From positions 1-42,913 of the forward strand of contig JAKITK010000024.1 in NCBI GenBank assembly GCA_021648125.1: DNA of 42,913 bases. The letters run 5' to 3'. The notes beneath the pieces were generated by a model. The model saw only the letters and a list, made by a program, of their open reading frames with translations. It searched no databases and was not told the DNA's origin. Each line of letters begins with the position of its first letter. Position 1 is the stretch's first letter. This document shows positions 16,711 through 25,251 of this stretch, in pieces. The position numbers and the translations under genes were made by a program. The stretch comes from Lysobacterales bacterium (GTDB lineage: Bacteria > Pseudomonadota > Gammaproteobacteria > Xanthomonadales > SZUA-36).

Positions 16711-18762
16711 ATGGGAAGTTATAGAATACTGATAATCGATCAATCACCGGAAGCGGCAGGAGAAATTAATTCACTGCTTAAATATTCCGGCATTTCTGTG
16801 CGTGTGTTATATGCATCCACCCAGTACGACCTTGATGCTATCGGTAGCGATAAATCACCCGATATCATCATCATTCAAAACCCTGATGACAGCGATCTTA
16901 GTCTATCAATGGTTAAAGTATTCTGCCAGAAACACCCCAATGCCAGTTGCTTTATTCGCCGTTCCACTAGCGAAGTAGAATTTATGAAGATGGCATTTGA
17001 TGCCGGTTTCACAGGATTCCTGGATATTAACAACTCTGAAATGACCACCGCAGTCCTCAAGCGAGAACTTAAAAACCGGCAAGCATCGAGTGAACTTCAG
17101 CAGCACCAAAAAGTTCTAGCAGATATCGAGGACCGATATAAACTATTACTGGAAAGCTCGCGTGACCCAGTCGCCTATGTACACGAAGGCTTTCATATTT
17201 ATGCCAACCCGGCATATTTGGAGCTATTTGGTTTCGCCAGCTTTGAAGACCTAGAGGGCGAATCAGTCCTTGGGCTACTCAGGCTGGATGAAGAAGAAGG
17301 CGATTTCCGTAAGTTGCTGAAGTTGATTCACATAGGTGAACTACCCGACCACGAAGTTAAGGCGATTAGTAATCATGATCAGCGCCACCTAGACCTCGAA
17401 TTTTTACCCGCGCGTTTCAAAGGCGAACACTGTATCCAGCTGTGGATCCATGAGCGCCAGTCCGATCCGCAAGTGCTGGCCGAACTCGAACACCTGCGCA
17501 ACCATGATGCCCTCACCGGGCTTTCCAACCGCGAAAATTTCCTTGAAGCCCTGGAAAATGTAGGCGATGCCAAACAGGAAAATCAGGTATATAGTGTCCT
17601 GCTCATAGAAGCTGACCAAATTGACACCATCGCCAGGGAGCTAGGCGCTCGCGGTACAGATCACCTGATGCGTGAAATGGCCGGGATTCTGACTGATGTG
17701 TGCGAACCATCTACAGTTTGTTCGCGCTACCGGGACTCCGTATTTGCCTGCCTGGTTCAAGCAGAAAACAAGCAGGAAATAGAAACCACCACACAAAAAA
17801 TCCTGCAACGCTGCCGGGACAGTGTTTTCGACCTCGGCAACCACAGCATAACGGCTACTTGCAGCATCGGCCTCGCCTACATTGGAACTATGCAAGTAAA
17901 TGCCGATGAATTACTACAACAAAGCACTGCTGCACTCAACGCTGCGCACGAGGGCGGCGGCGACCGTATCAGTCGCTATCGGCCGAAACTGACAGCTGTT
18001 GATGGTACTGATGACGAAGAACACTGGGGCGAACGGCTGCGCTATGCCATCAACCATTCACATGAAAACCTGCTGATCATTCAGCAGGCCATTGTTGATG
18101 TCGCCGACTCGGGTCAGGATTTATACATTGAGGCCTTCACTTATCTGAAAGAAGATAAGGAAGAAATAGATCCCAGTGTATATATGCCCAAGGCTGAAGA
18201 TCACAAACTGGCTGCGGATATCGATCGTGCCATCCTGCCACAAATTCTTGACATGATTGCCCATCCTGAATCGGCAACCGAAGTCAGCACCTACTTCTAC
18301 AGCCTCAGCCGCAGTTCGGTAGAAGATGTGAATTTCCCCGGCTGGTTACGCCAGCAATTTGAATCCACCGGAGCAGACTCATCGCGACTGGTTCTACAGG
18401 TATCGGGCACCGATGTGGCACGAAACTTAAAGCCGGTGCAACGCTTAATGGAGTCTCTTATTGGACTTAATTGCCCTCTGAGCATTGCCGGCTTTGACGG
18501 CGAGCAAAGTGTAATGTCCTCACTAAAACACCTGCCGGTAACATTTATCAAGCTGGATGCTGAAATTACCCGGCAACTGGGCAGCAACCCGAAAATCAGT
18601 GATCATATTCAAATGATTGTAACTCACGCCAAGGCGCACAATACACAGGTCATCGCTGGCGAAGTCGCCAGTGCCACCGAGCTTTCAACCATTTGGTCCA
18701 CCGGAATAGAGTTGGTACAGGGCGACTACCTGAAACAAAAAACCCGGGTTGCCGCCCAGTAA
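16711..18762 (+). CDS. fimX: FimX-like protein: degenerate REC-PAS-GGDEF-EAL c-di-GMP receptor
   Basis: 683 residues, about the length of Pseudomonas FimX, which links c-di-GMP to type IV pilus assembly and twitching. The layout is the same. A receiver-like domain spans 1-125, with Asp10 kept but the phospho-acceptor position in IIIIQNPDD not an aspartate. A PAS domain lies at about 135-250. The GGDEF domain (about 262-420) has RYRDSVF near 340 in place of GGDEF. The EAL domain (about 435-680) has EAF at 474-476 in place of EAL and lacks the usual DDFG and AEGVE acids, though QGDYL is kept. It is therefore predicted to be enzymatically dead and to bind c-di-GMP through the EAL fold. No pilus genes lie nearby. 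It stands between epmB and gluQ. Confidence 0.85.
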   Translation: MGSYRILIIDQSPEAAGEINSLLKYSGISVRVLYASTQYDLDAIGSDKSPDIIIIQNPDDSDLSLSMVKVFCQKHPNASCFIRRSTSEVEFMKMAFDAGFTGFLDINNSEMTTAVLKRELKNRQASSELQQHQKVLADIEDRYKLLLESSRDPVAYVHEGFHIYANPAYLELFGFASFEDLEGESVLGLLRLDEEEGDFRKLLKLIHIGELPDHEVKAISNHDQRHLDLEFLPARFKGEHCIQLWIHERQSDPQVLAELEHLRNHDALTGLSNRENFLEALENVGDAKQENQVYSVLLIEADQIDTIARELGARGTDHLMREMAGILTDVCEPSTVCSRYRDSVFACLVQAENKQEIETTTQKILQRCRDSVFDLGNHSITATCSIGLAYIGTMQVNADELLQQSTAALNAAHEGGGDRISRYRPKLTAVDGTDDEEHWGERLRYAINHSHENLLIIQQAIVDVADSGQDLYIEAFTYLKEDKEEIDPSVYMPKAEDHKLAADIDRAILPQILDMIAHPESATEVSTYFYSLSRSSVEDVNFPGWLRQQFESTGADSSRLVLQVSGTDVARNLKPVQRLMESLIGLNCPLSIAGFDGEQSVMSSLKHLPVTFIKLDAEITRQLGSNPKISDHIQMIVTHAKAHNTQVIAGEVASATELSTIWSTGIELVQGDYLKQKTRVAAQ

Positions 18763-18786
18763 CTCAACAACCCGCCCGCGACCTGT

Positions 18787-19650
18787 ATGCACAAACCTTA
18801 TCGCGGGCGCTTTGCCCCCTCACCAACCGGTGATTTACATTTAGGCTCCCTGCTAAGCGCAGTGGCATCCTATCTTCAAGCGCGCCAGCATAAGGGCCAA
18901 TGGCTGATACGAATCGAAGATATTGACCCCCCGCGTGAAATCCACGGCAGTGCCGCTGGAATTGTTAAAGATCTACAGGCACTCGGTATGCAGGCGGATG
19001 AAGCTGTCAGCTACCAGAGTCATAATACAGCCACTTACCTCCAGGCGGTTACAAGCTTACTGACATCCGGCAAGGCCTTCCGCTGTAGCTGTTCCCGCAA
19101 GCAATTAAAAAATCACCCCGTCTACCCCGGCAGTTGTCGCAAGTTACAAACTGATACCTGCGCTGTAAGGTTAAGGGTTGCTACTCCTCAACTAACGGTT
19201 ATTGATCAGCTGCAGAAAACCCGGGAGTACGCACTGGCCAAAGATATTGGTGATTTTATTATCTGGCGGGCCGATGATTTACCCGCCTATCAATTGGCGG
19301 TAGTTGTTGATGATGCAGCCATGAGCATTACTGAAGTTGTGCGTGGCTGTGACCTGCAAGACTCGACCCCGCGGCAACTTTACCTACAGGAGTGCCTAGG
19401 CCTGCCCCAGCCAGATTATTTACACATTCCCCTGCTGACAGACAAAAACGGACGAAAATTGAGTAAGCGCGATAATGACGACCCCTTAAACCAACTGCAA
19501 CCGCTGGCCGCAATCCGCCTAGCATTGCAACTGCTCGGGCAACACCCACCTTCAGAAATCAGTGATTTGAACAGGCTTTGGGGCTGGGCAATAGCACATT
19601 GGCGGGTCAATAATATTCCGTCGCGATTGGCTACTGATTATATTCCCTGA
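18787..19650 (+). CDS. gluQ: Glutamyl-Q tRNA(Asp) synthetase
   Basis: 287 residues, a truncated glutamyl-tRNA synthetase paralogue without an anticodon-binding domain. It charges glutamate onto queuosine 34 of tRNA(Asp). The HIGH-like motif is APSPTGDLHLGSL near 10-22, the KMSKS-like motif is GRKLSKRDND near 220-229, and the zinc-site cysteines (FRCSCSR, PGSCR) are present. The start lies 24 bp after the fimX-like stop, so co-transcription is likely. No strong ribosome site is visible. Confidence 0.95.
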   Translation: MHKPYRGRFAPSPTGDLHLGSLLSAVASYLQARQHKGQWLIRIEDIDPPREIHGSAAGIVKDLQALGMQADEAVSYQSHNTATYLQAVTSLLTSGKAFRCSCSRKQLKNHPVYPGSCRKLQTDTCAVRLRVATPQLTVIDQLQKTREYALAKDIGDFIIWRADDLPAYQLAVVVDDAAMSITEVVRGCDLQDSTPRQLYLQECLGLPQPDYLHIPLLTDKNGRKLSKRDNDDPLNQLQPLAAIRLALQLLGQHPPSEISDLNRLWGWAIAHWRVNNIPSRLATDYIP

Positions 19651-19714
19651 AAAAAGGCTGATTGCGATTGAGAGTGGCGTTATACTTGGCAAACAATAAA
19701 TCATTGGTATTTCT

Positions 19715-20671
19715 ATGAACCCGAATTTCCTGGAATTTGAACAGCCCATTGCAGAGCTCGAAGCTAAAATAGAAGAGTTGCGCCATGTGGGCAGCGACAA
19801 TGCCGTTGATCTGGAAAAAGAAATTCAGCGGCTGAAGATAAAAATGCAGCAAAAGATGGCGGGAATTTTTAAAAACCTCACGCCCTGGCAGATGACCCTG
19901 CTTTCCCGGCACCCGCAACGGCCCTACACGCTGGACTACATAGAACATATTATTGATGACTTCCAGGAACTGCATGGCGACCGTGCTTTTGCCGACGACC
20001 ACGCGATGGTTGGCGGATTAGGTAATTTTCGCGGCCAGCCAGTAATGATTCTGGGCCAACAAAAAGGCCGCTCAACACGCGAAAAAGTTCGGCGGAATTT
20101 TGGCATGGCACGGCCGGAGGGCTACCGTAAAGCCCAACGCTTAATGGAAATGGCCGCCCGCTTCAGCTTACCAATACTGACTTTTATTGACACCCCCGGC
20201 GCCTACCCCGGCATTGGTGCCGAAGAACGCGGACAATCGGAAGCCATTGCCCGTAATCTTGCGGTTATGGCAACCCTGCCGGTAGCGATAATTTGCACCG
20301 TCATTGGTGAAGGTGGCTCCGGGGGTGCACTTGCGATTGGTGTTGGCGACCGGGTTAATATGCTGGAATATTCAACCTACTCGGTTATTTCACCCGAAGG
20401 CTGTGCAAGCATCCTCTGGAAAGATGCCAAATACGCCGAAACCGCTGCCGAAGCACTCGGAATAACTTCCACACGAGTGAAAGCGCTGGGATTGGTTGAC
20501 CAGATTATCCCGGAGCCTGAGGGTGGCGCGCACCGCAACCCACAACAGGCGGCTGAAAATGTTGCCGATGTAATCGAATCCCAGCTACAGGAACTTAATC
20601 CTCTAAGCAACTCTGTGCTGCTGGATGCACGCTACCAGCGACTGCTCAGTTACGGCAGTTACAGTGGCTAA
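19715..20671 (+). CDS. accA: Acetyl-CoA carboxylase carboxyltransferase alpha subunit
   Basis: 318 residues, full length. With AccD it transfers the carboxyl group from biotin-BCCP to acetyl-CoA, the first step of fatty-acid synthesis. Characteristic stretches are [54 protein letters not shown] and [16 protein letters not shown]. It overlaps the following tilS gene; the accA-tilS order is common in gammaproteobacteria. Confidence 0.98.
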   Translation: MNPNFLEFEQPIAELEAKIEELRHVGSDNAVDLEKEIQRLKIKMQQKMAGIFKNLTPWQMTLLSRHPQRPYTLDYIEHIIDDFQELHGDRAFADDHAMVGGLGNFRGQPVMILGQQKGRSTREKVRRNFGMARPEGYRKAQRLMEMAARFSLPILTFIDTPGAYPGIGAEERGQSEAIARNLAVMATLPVAIICTVIGEGGSGGALAIGVGDRVNMLEYSTYSVISPEGCASILWKDAKYAETAAEALGITSTRVKALGLVDQIIPEPEGGAHRNPQQAAENVADVIESQLQELNPLSNSVLLDARYQRLLSYGSYSG

Positions 20672-22073
20672 AGCCGCCCCTTTTTCTGCGGAGCACTTAT
20701 ACAGCTGGATCATCGAAAAACAAGCTGGGCTGACTGATCAACAGCATTTTCAACGTGTGCTACTAGCCTTTAGCGGTGGTTTAGACTCAACCGCCCTGTT
20801 ACTGGCTGCCCGGCAAGTACAGGAGCAGCTGAGCATCCCCATGTTGGCTGTACATGTGAATCACGGAATCCAAGCTGAGGCCGGGCACTGGGCTGAGCAT
20901 TGCCGGGATGTTTGCCAACAACTGGATATGCCGTTTAAGCTGCTGCAGGCTGAAGTCAACAATGAACACCGTAAAGGCCTGGAAGCCCGTGCCCGCGAGG
21001 CGCGCTATACCGCACTGACAAGTATCGCCAGCAGCGGCGATTTGCTGCTTACCGGTCAACATGCGGATGACCAAAGCGAAACTCTGTTATTACATCTGCT
21101 GCGCGGCAGCGGTGTGGAAGGCCTAGCTGCTATTCACCCTCTGCGGACCTGGAACAAGGGTTGGCTTGGCCGCCCGCTACTGGGAATAAGACGAGAACAA
21201 TTAGTCGAATATGTCAGTGCACAGGGACACCGCTGGAGTGAGGATCCTTCAAACCAGGATCTTTCTCTACGGCGTAACTTCCTGCGGCATAAAGTATTTC
21301 CTTTGGTAACCGAGGTGTGGCCGCAGGCTGTTACCAGCCTGAACCAATCAGCTGAGCATTGCAAAGATGCCCTGGAAAACTTGGCAGAGCTGGCACAAAT
21401 AGATATCCAACGCCTGCAAGTATCCGCGTTAGACCGGCAACTGCACAGACTGTTGCTTACGCCGCTATTACAACTACCTGTTCGTCGTCAGCGATTGATT
21501 TTGCGTAGCTGGATCCGCCAGCAAGGCCGTCAAACGCCGGGGGTGCATAAGCTCAATAGCTTCCTGCAACAACTTGCCACAGCGGCTAACGATGCGCAAT
21601 GCGAACTCTGTTGGCAAGGCTATCGTATGGCCAGCCATAGCCAATACCTTTACCTCAATGCAGAAAACCCAAGCCACCACCCCGATATAGAAACAATGGA
21701 GTGGCTCCAGAAAAGCGACTGGCATGGCCGGCTGAGCGTTGAGAAAGCCGCAGAATTCAACTTCGATAACTACTCAATTTCAAGCCGTAAAGGCGGAGAA
21801 AGCATTAACCTAGCTACTCGTTTGGGGACACACACACTGAAAAAACTTTTTCAGGAATCCGGCATTCCGCCATGGTTGCGTGGCAGTATTCCGCTACTAC
21901 ATCAGGGGAAAAAACTGGTAGCAGTCGGTGATTTATGGCTGGATGAAAACTTCCAACAACAACTAAAGCAATCAGGCAGTACTCTCACTTGGGAACCTAC
22001 CAACAATCAATGGGTAGCATTGCGAAATGCTATACTCAAGCTCTCAGAACCAATACAAGAAGCTTTAAAATGA
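20664..22073 (+). CDS. tilS: tRNA(Ile)-lysidine synthetase
   Basis: About 469 residues. TilS converts C34 of the CAU-anticodon tRNA(Ile) to lysidine so that it reads AUA. The PP-loop motif [14 protein letters not shown] is near 31-44, and [20 protein letters not shown] follows. The C-terminal TilS substrate-binding domain ends near GDLWLDENF. Start uncertain: GTG 20664 overlaps accA by 8 bp and gives a normal N-terminal length; an in-frame ATG at 20625 would overlap accA by 47 bp. It ends in a 4-bp ATGA overlap with xseB. Confidence 0.93.
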   Translation: MAKAAPFSAEHLYSWIIEKQAGLTDQQHFQRVLLAFSGGLDSTALLLAARQVQEQLSIPMLAVHVNHGIQAEAGHWAEHCRDVCQQLDMPFKLLQAEVNNEHRKGLEARAREARYTALTSIASSGDLLLTGQHADDQSETLLLHLLRGSGVEGLAAIHPLRTWNKGWLGRPLLGIRREQLVEYVSAQGHRWSEDPSNQDLSLRRNFLRHKVFPLVTEVWPQAVTSLNQSAEHCKDALENLAELAQIDIQRLQVSALDRQLHRLLLTPLLQLPVRRQRLILRSWIRQQGRQTPGVHKLNSFLQQLATAANDAQCELCWQGYRMASHSQYLYLNAENPSHHPDIETMEWLQKSDWHGRLSVEKAAEFNFDNYSISSRKGGESINLATRLGTHTLKKLFQESGIPPWLRGSIPLLHQGKKLVAVGDLWLDENFQQQLKQSGSTLTWEPTNNQWVALRNAILKLSEPIQEALK

Positions 22074-22309
22074 CCAGCAAAAACGACAACTCGGCAAAAG
22101 ACTTTGAAACCAGCCTTGAGCAACTTGAAAAACTGGTATTACAGATGGAATCCGGTGATTTAAGCTTGGATGAATCCCTCGCCCAGTTTCAACAAGGTGT
22201 TAAGTTAACCCGGCACTGTCAGCAGTTGCTGGAAAATGCCAAACAAAGCGTCGAAAAATTACTCGATGTGAATTCAGAAGACAGCGCGGTCGCATTTAAC
22301 CAAGAATAA
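22070..22309 (+). CDS. xseB: Exodeoxyribonuclease VII small subunit
   Basis: 79 residues, the normal length. It partners XseA in exonuclease VII. The sequence DFETSLEQLEKLVLQMESGD and the LSLDESLAQFQQGVKLTRHC stretch are diagnostic. The start overlaps the tilS stop by 4 bp (ATGA); a longer open frame upstream is antisense-like filler inside tilS. In most gammaproteobacteria xseB heads an xseB-ispA-dxs operon. Here neither ispA nor dxs follows; a MITE-like element and hairpins do. Confidence 0.93.
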   Translation: MTSKNDNSAKDFETSLEQLEKLVLQMESGDLSLDESLAQFQQGVKLTRHCQQLLENAKQSVEKLLDVNSEDSAVAFNQE

Positions 22310-22327
22310 AGAAAAACAATCACCGCT

Positions 22328-22532
22328 GTCCCGTTAACAAAAAAGTAGTTTGCTACAACTGACTCCGTATCCCGCTGGACTAATGAGGCAAGGAATATTA
22401 AGACAATAAGTAAGTCAGCCCAATCCTATCGTCATATGTAACTCGACACTATACCGTTAATTTTCAATAGTTTAGCGGATATCGACCTTCGCTGGAATGA
22501 CGATACTGAAGTTAACGGTAAGTTAACGGGAC
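22328..22532. mobile_element. MITE-like element with 11-bp terminal inverted repeats
   Basis: GTCCCGTTAAC at 22328-22338 and its exact reverse complement GTTAACGGGAC at 22522-22532 bound a 205-bp non-coding stretch. Inside the right end, GTTAACGGTAA and GTTAACGGGAC form an 11-bp direct repeat (22511-22532), and CTTCGCTGGAATGACGATAC resembles dispersed bacterial repeat sequence. I see no clear target-site duplication. A non-autonomous element or an operator pair are the alternatives. Confidence 0.5.
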
Positions 22533-22564
22533 TGCAGTAAAAAATAATTCAACCCGGAAAATTT

Positions 22565-22605
22565 GCCTGCAGGAGTGCACAGGCTATACAATCCCTGCGG
22601 GGATT
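22565..22605. repeat. Two hairpins upstream of a small membrane protein gene
   Basis: GCCTG/CAGGC (22565-22569, 22580-22584) and AATCCC/GGGATT (22590-22595, 22600-22605, loop TGCG) lie 23-63 bases before the ATG at 22628. They could be a terminator or attenuator, or part of the adjacent repeat. No T-run follows. Confidence 0.4.
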
Positions 22606-22627
22606 ACACTTAAACATGAGGTACATC

Positions 22628-22945
22628 ATGGAACATTTGGGAAGAGTTTTATTTGTTATTGGTATTATTGCATCCGCTGCTGCCGGTCTTGGGCTCGACT
22701 GGCACTGGCTTCCTTGGACGCTAGTATTACTGGGTGCCATTGTAGGGGTCATCAATATTACTGCTACTGAAACCCGTACATTTCTTATCGCTGGCATTGC
22801 CTTAACGCTATCAGCTACTGCATTTCGCGATATACCTGCCATCGGTGGTGTTGTCACTCAGGTGGTGAGTAATATTTTGCTGTTTGTTTCCGGCGCACTT
22901 TTTATTGTTGCCATGAAGGCATTGTTCGACACAGGCAAAGACTAA
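22628..22945 (+). CDS. Small conserved-type membrane protein
   Basis: 105 residues, almost entirely hydrophobic with about four membrane segments (VLFVIGIIASAAAGLG; LPWTLVLLGAIVGVINI; FLIAGIALTLSA; VVSNILLFVSGALFIVAM). ATG 22628 has GAGG 7-8 bases upstream and is preferred to the ATG at 22616. No motif suggests a function. Its stop overlaps that of the convergent dehydratase gene by 4 bp. Confidence 0.7.
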   Translation: MEHLGRVLFVIGIIASAAAGLGLDWHWLPWTLVLLGAIVGVINITATETRTFLIAGIALTLSATAFRDIPAIGGVVTQVVSNILLFVSGALFIVAMKALFDTGKD

Positions 22946-23946
22946 GCAGAGGCGAGATCGGCGCCCGTATGTAAATAACGCTGATAACTTTCAGCGTCGA
23001 TATTTGCGCCACAAATAATCATTCCAACCCGGCGACCCGCTAAGGGTTTCTGTAAGGGACCCGCTAAGGCGGCCATGGCAGCAGCCGCTGCCGGCTCAAT
23101 GGCGAGCTTTAAATCTTGGAAAACATAGTACAGAGACTGCAAAATTTCTTCATCGCTCACCCTGACGATCCTCTCTACATGTTTTTTACACAATGAAAAA
23201 CTGTAGGCTTCGGCATGCGGTGCACCTAGACTGTCGGCCAGCGTATCGACTTTGTCGATTTTTTGCGGACTACCGGCACGGAAACTCTGATACATACTAT
23301 CTGCACCATAGGGTTCGACTGCAAATATTTCACAGTCCGGTGCCAGTAAGCGGATAGCAGAACTCACACCCGCACACAAACCACCGCCACCGACAGCAAT
23401 AATCATTGCATCAATGGCCTGCCCTTGGGCGCTGAGTTGCTGATGAAATTCATAACCGATCGTTGCGGTTGCAAGAGCCACGGTTTCGCCAGCAAACGGA
23501 TGGATAAAAAAACGCCCTTCTTCGGCTTCTATCAACCGGACCTGCTCAAAGGCGGCATGCACATCTTTAACTAGGGTGACCTCAGCCCCGTAGTCCCGAC
23601 ATAAAGAAACCCGATAGGGATTTGAAGCCGAAGGCATCACTACCTTGGCTGTAGTTCCCGCCCGGGCAGCCGCCCAGGCAACAGCAGCTGCGTGATTACC
23701 AGCACTAACCGCGGTTACCCCGCGCTCCAGTTGACTGGGATTTAAATGCTGTACAGCCAGCAAGGCAGCTCTGGCTTTAAAACTGCCGGTGTGCTGCAAC
23801 ATCTCAAGCTTTGTTACGACCTGAGTGTTATTCCCAAATCTGTGTTGCGCTGACTTTTGCGGCCAGTTTAATAGCGGGGTCTGAATGATTTCAGCACTTA
23901 GCCGATCATTGGTTGATGCAATATTTGCGATGCTTAATTCAGGCAT
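22942..23946 (-). CDS. PLP-dependent threonine/serine dehydratase-like enzyme
   Basis: 334 residues, a fold-type II PLP enzyme. The Schiff-base lysine is in TGSFKARA near 53-60, followed by SAGNHAAAVAWAA and the phosphate-binding loop VGGGGLCAG near 184-192. The length matches catabolic threonine dehydratases or serine racemases. No C-terminal ACT regulatory domain is present, so it is not biosynthetic IlvA. The substrate among threonine, serine or hydroxyaspartate cannot be fixed from sequence. Single gene, convergent with the small membrane protein. Confidence 0.85.
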   Translation of the reverse strand: MPELSIANIASTNDRLSAEIIQTPLLNWPQKSAQHRFGNNTQVVTKLEMLQHTGSFKARAALLAVQHLNPSQLERGVTAVSAGNHAAAVAWAAARAGTTAKVVMPSASNPYRVSLCRDYGAEVTLVKDVHAAFEQVRLIEAEEGRFFIHPFAGETVALATATIGYEFHQQLSAQGQAIDAMIIAVGGGGLCAGVSSAIRLLAPDCEIFAVEPYGADSMYQSFRAGSPQKIDKVDTLADSLGAPHAEAYSFSLCKKHVERIVRVSDEEILQSLYYVFQDLKLAIEPAAAAAMAALAGPLQKPLAGRRVGMIICGANIDAESYQRYLHTGADLASA

Positions 23947-24453
23947 TATATTTCCTATTGCGGATACTGAAATGACTAAGATGAAGCTGATTTATCAAGC
24001 TCATTAATAATAATATTTATCTTTTTTTGTATTTTCATAATGTTAGGGTTACTATCAAGAAACAAGCTTAATTAAACTCTGCACCGATACTAATTACAAG
24101 CAGAGAGGGAGTGTATCAGATGTTATGGAAAATTCGAGTACTCGATCAGGTCTTGTTTACTAAATGCCTCAATCGCAAGACACTTCAGGACTTCCTGGGC
24201 AATAAGCTAGATATCGCATCTGCGGCAGTTGAGATTCAGGCATTACCTACCCTCCGGGGATATCAGTGCAGAAGCTCTGGCATCTGAAATTCTAATTAAC
24301 CTCAACCAGCCTTCATTATATTCCGCAGGGATATCTACACGGATGTAGATTAAGCGCATGGACGCGCGCCGCGGTCTCCTTTAGGGCAGCGATAATTCTC
24401 TGCCCTGGCGATGACAAGCCTGCCATGAAACCACAGTACTTTACTTTAGGGAA
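23947..24453. repeat. Gene-free stretch with REP-like hairpins
   Basis: No gene is seen in these 507 bases. At 24333-24350 there is a perfect 7-bp stem ATCTACA/TGTAGAT with loop CGGA (TCCG on the minus strand). It is followed by an imperfect hairpin (24354-24367, stem GCGC/GCGC, loop region TGGA) and then AGGGCAG/CTGCCCT (24383-24389, 24400-24406). The first two share the TCCN-loop design of the arrays at 1-659 and 6704-7150. The third may be the nrdJ operon terminator, but no T-run is evident. 24120-24290 looks like decayed coding sequence that I cannot identify. Confidence 0.55.
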
Positions 24454-25182
24454 TCACCCGCACTTAGAATATCCGCAGGAGAGACAAGTCGCACAATTGT
24501 CCATCACCACAACTGCCTTGGTATTACATTTATTGCACAAGATAGCTGATGCGGGATAGGATTCATCAGTTGCAGTGTCACTAACTACACTCAGATCAGT
24601 GGTTTTTTTTACAGCAGCCTCCGCCTCTACTCGCTTTTGCTTGAGAATAAGCTGCTGCTGTTCGGAGAGTTCATCGGGAACGATTAAGCCGATTTTAATG
24701 AGATGATGCTCTACCACACCACCAATATCGGCAATAATGGAAGGCACAAACTTACCGCCCGGCTTAAAGTACCCGCCTTTGGGGTCAAACACTGCCTGCA
24801 ACTCTTCTGCCAAAAATGTTACATCGCCACCTTTACGGAAGACCGCCGACATTAAACGAGTTAGTGCCACAATCCACTGGAAGTGATCCATATTTTTGGA
24901 GTTGATAAAAATCTCAAACGGCCGCCGAGTTTCATGATCGGTGCCAGCATTAAGCACAATATCATTAATGGTGACATACATGGCATGATCATCCATCGGT
25001 GTTTTTATTTTATAAGTAGAGCCTTCCAGCGAATCGAAGCCTTCAGGCCGCTGTACTGATTCGGTCATACGAATAATATTATCGGAGGACTTTTCAACTT
25101 TGGTTTTCTTTTTTTCCTGTTGCTGCTTCTCCTCCGAGAGCACTTCATAGTCGACAATTTTGCCTATAATTTTTACTGTCAT
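24454..25182 (-). CDS. nrdJb: Class II ribonucleotide reductase, NrdJb subunit (TSCPD domain)
   Basis: 242 residues. In Pseudomonas and relatives the B12-dependent reductase is split into NrdJa (catalytic barrel) and NrdJb (this part). A lysine/glutamate-rich N-terminal linker precedes the TSCPD domain (about 60-165: MYVTINDIVLNAGTDHETRR, PFEIFINSKNMDH). A C-terminal cysteine cluster (CNKC, CATC, CGYSKCG) matches the redox-active tail that re-reduces the active site. GGAGAA lies just before the ATG. It follows nrdJa by 69 bp on the same strand, so both are in one operon. A TSCPD protein fused or adjacent to class II reductase is required for activity in Pseudomonas. Confidence 0.93.
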   Translation of the reverse strand: MTVKIIGKIVDYEVLSEEKQQQEKKKTKVEKSSDNIIRMTESVQRPEGFDSLEGSTYKIKTPMDDHAMYVTINDIVLNAGTDHETRRPFEIFINSKNMDHFQWIVALTRLMSAVFRKGGDVTFLAEELQAVFDPKGGYFKPGGKFVPSIIADIGGVVEHHLIKIGLIVPDELSEQQQLILKQKRVEAEAAVKKTTDLSVVSDTATDESYPASAILCNKCNTKAVVVMDNCATCLSCGYSKCG

Positions 25183-25251
25183 GGTATTCTCCGGGTATTC
25201 AATAACCCTGTATTAATATTGTTTGTCCGCTGTTAAGCGTTATCAGAGGTA

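Noticed and set aside
22942-23946. Biosynthetic threonine deaminase IlvA
   Set aside because: The protein ends at 334 residues with no C-terminal ACT regulatory domain; it fits the catabolic dehydratase / serine racemase group better.
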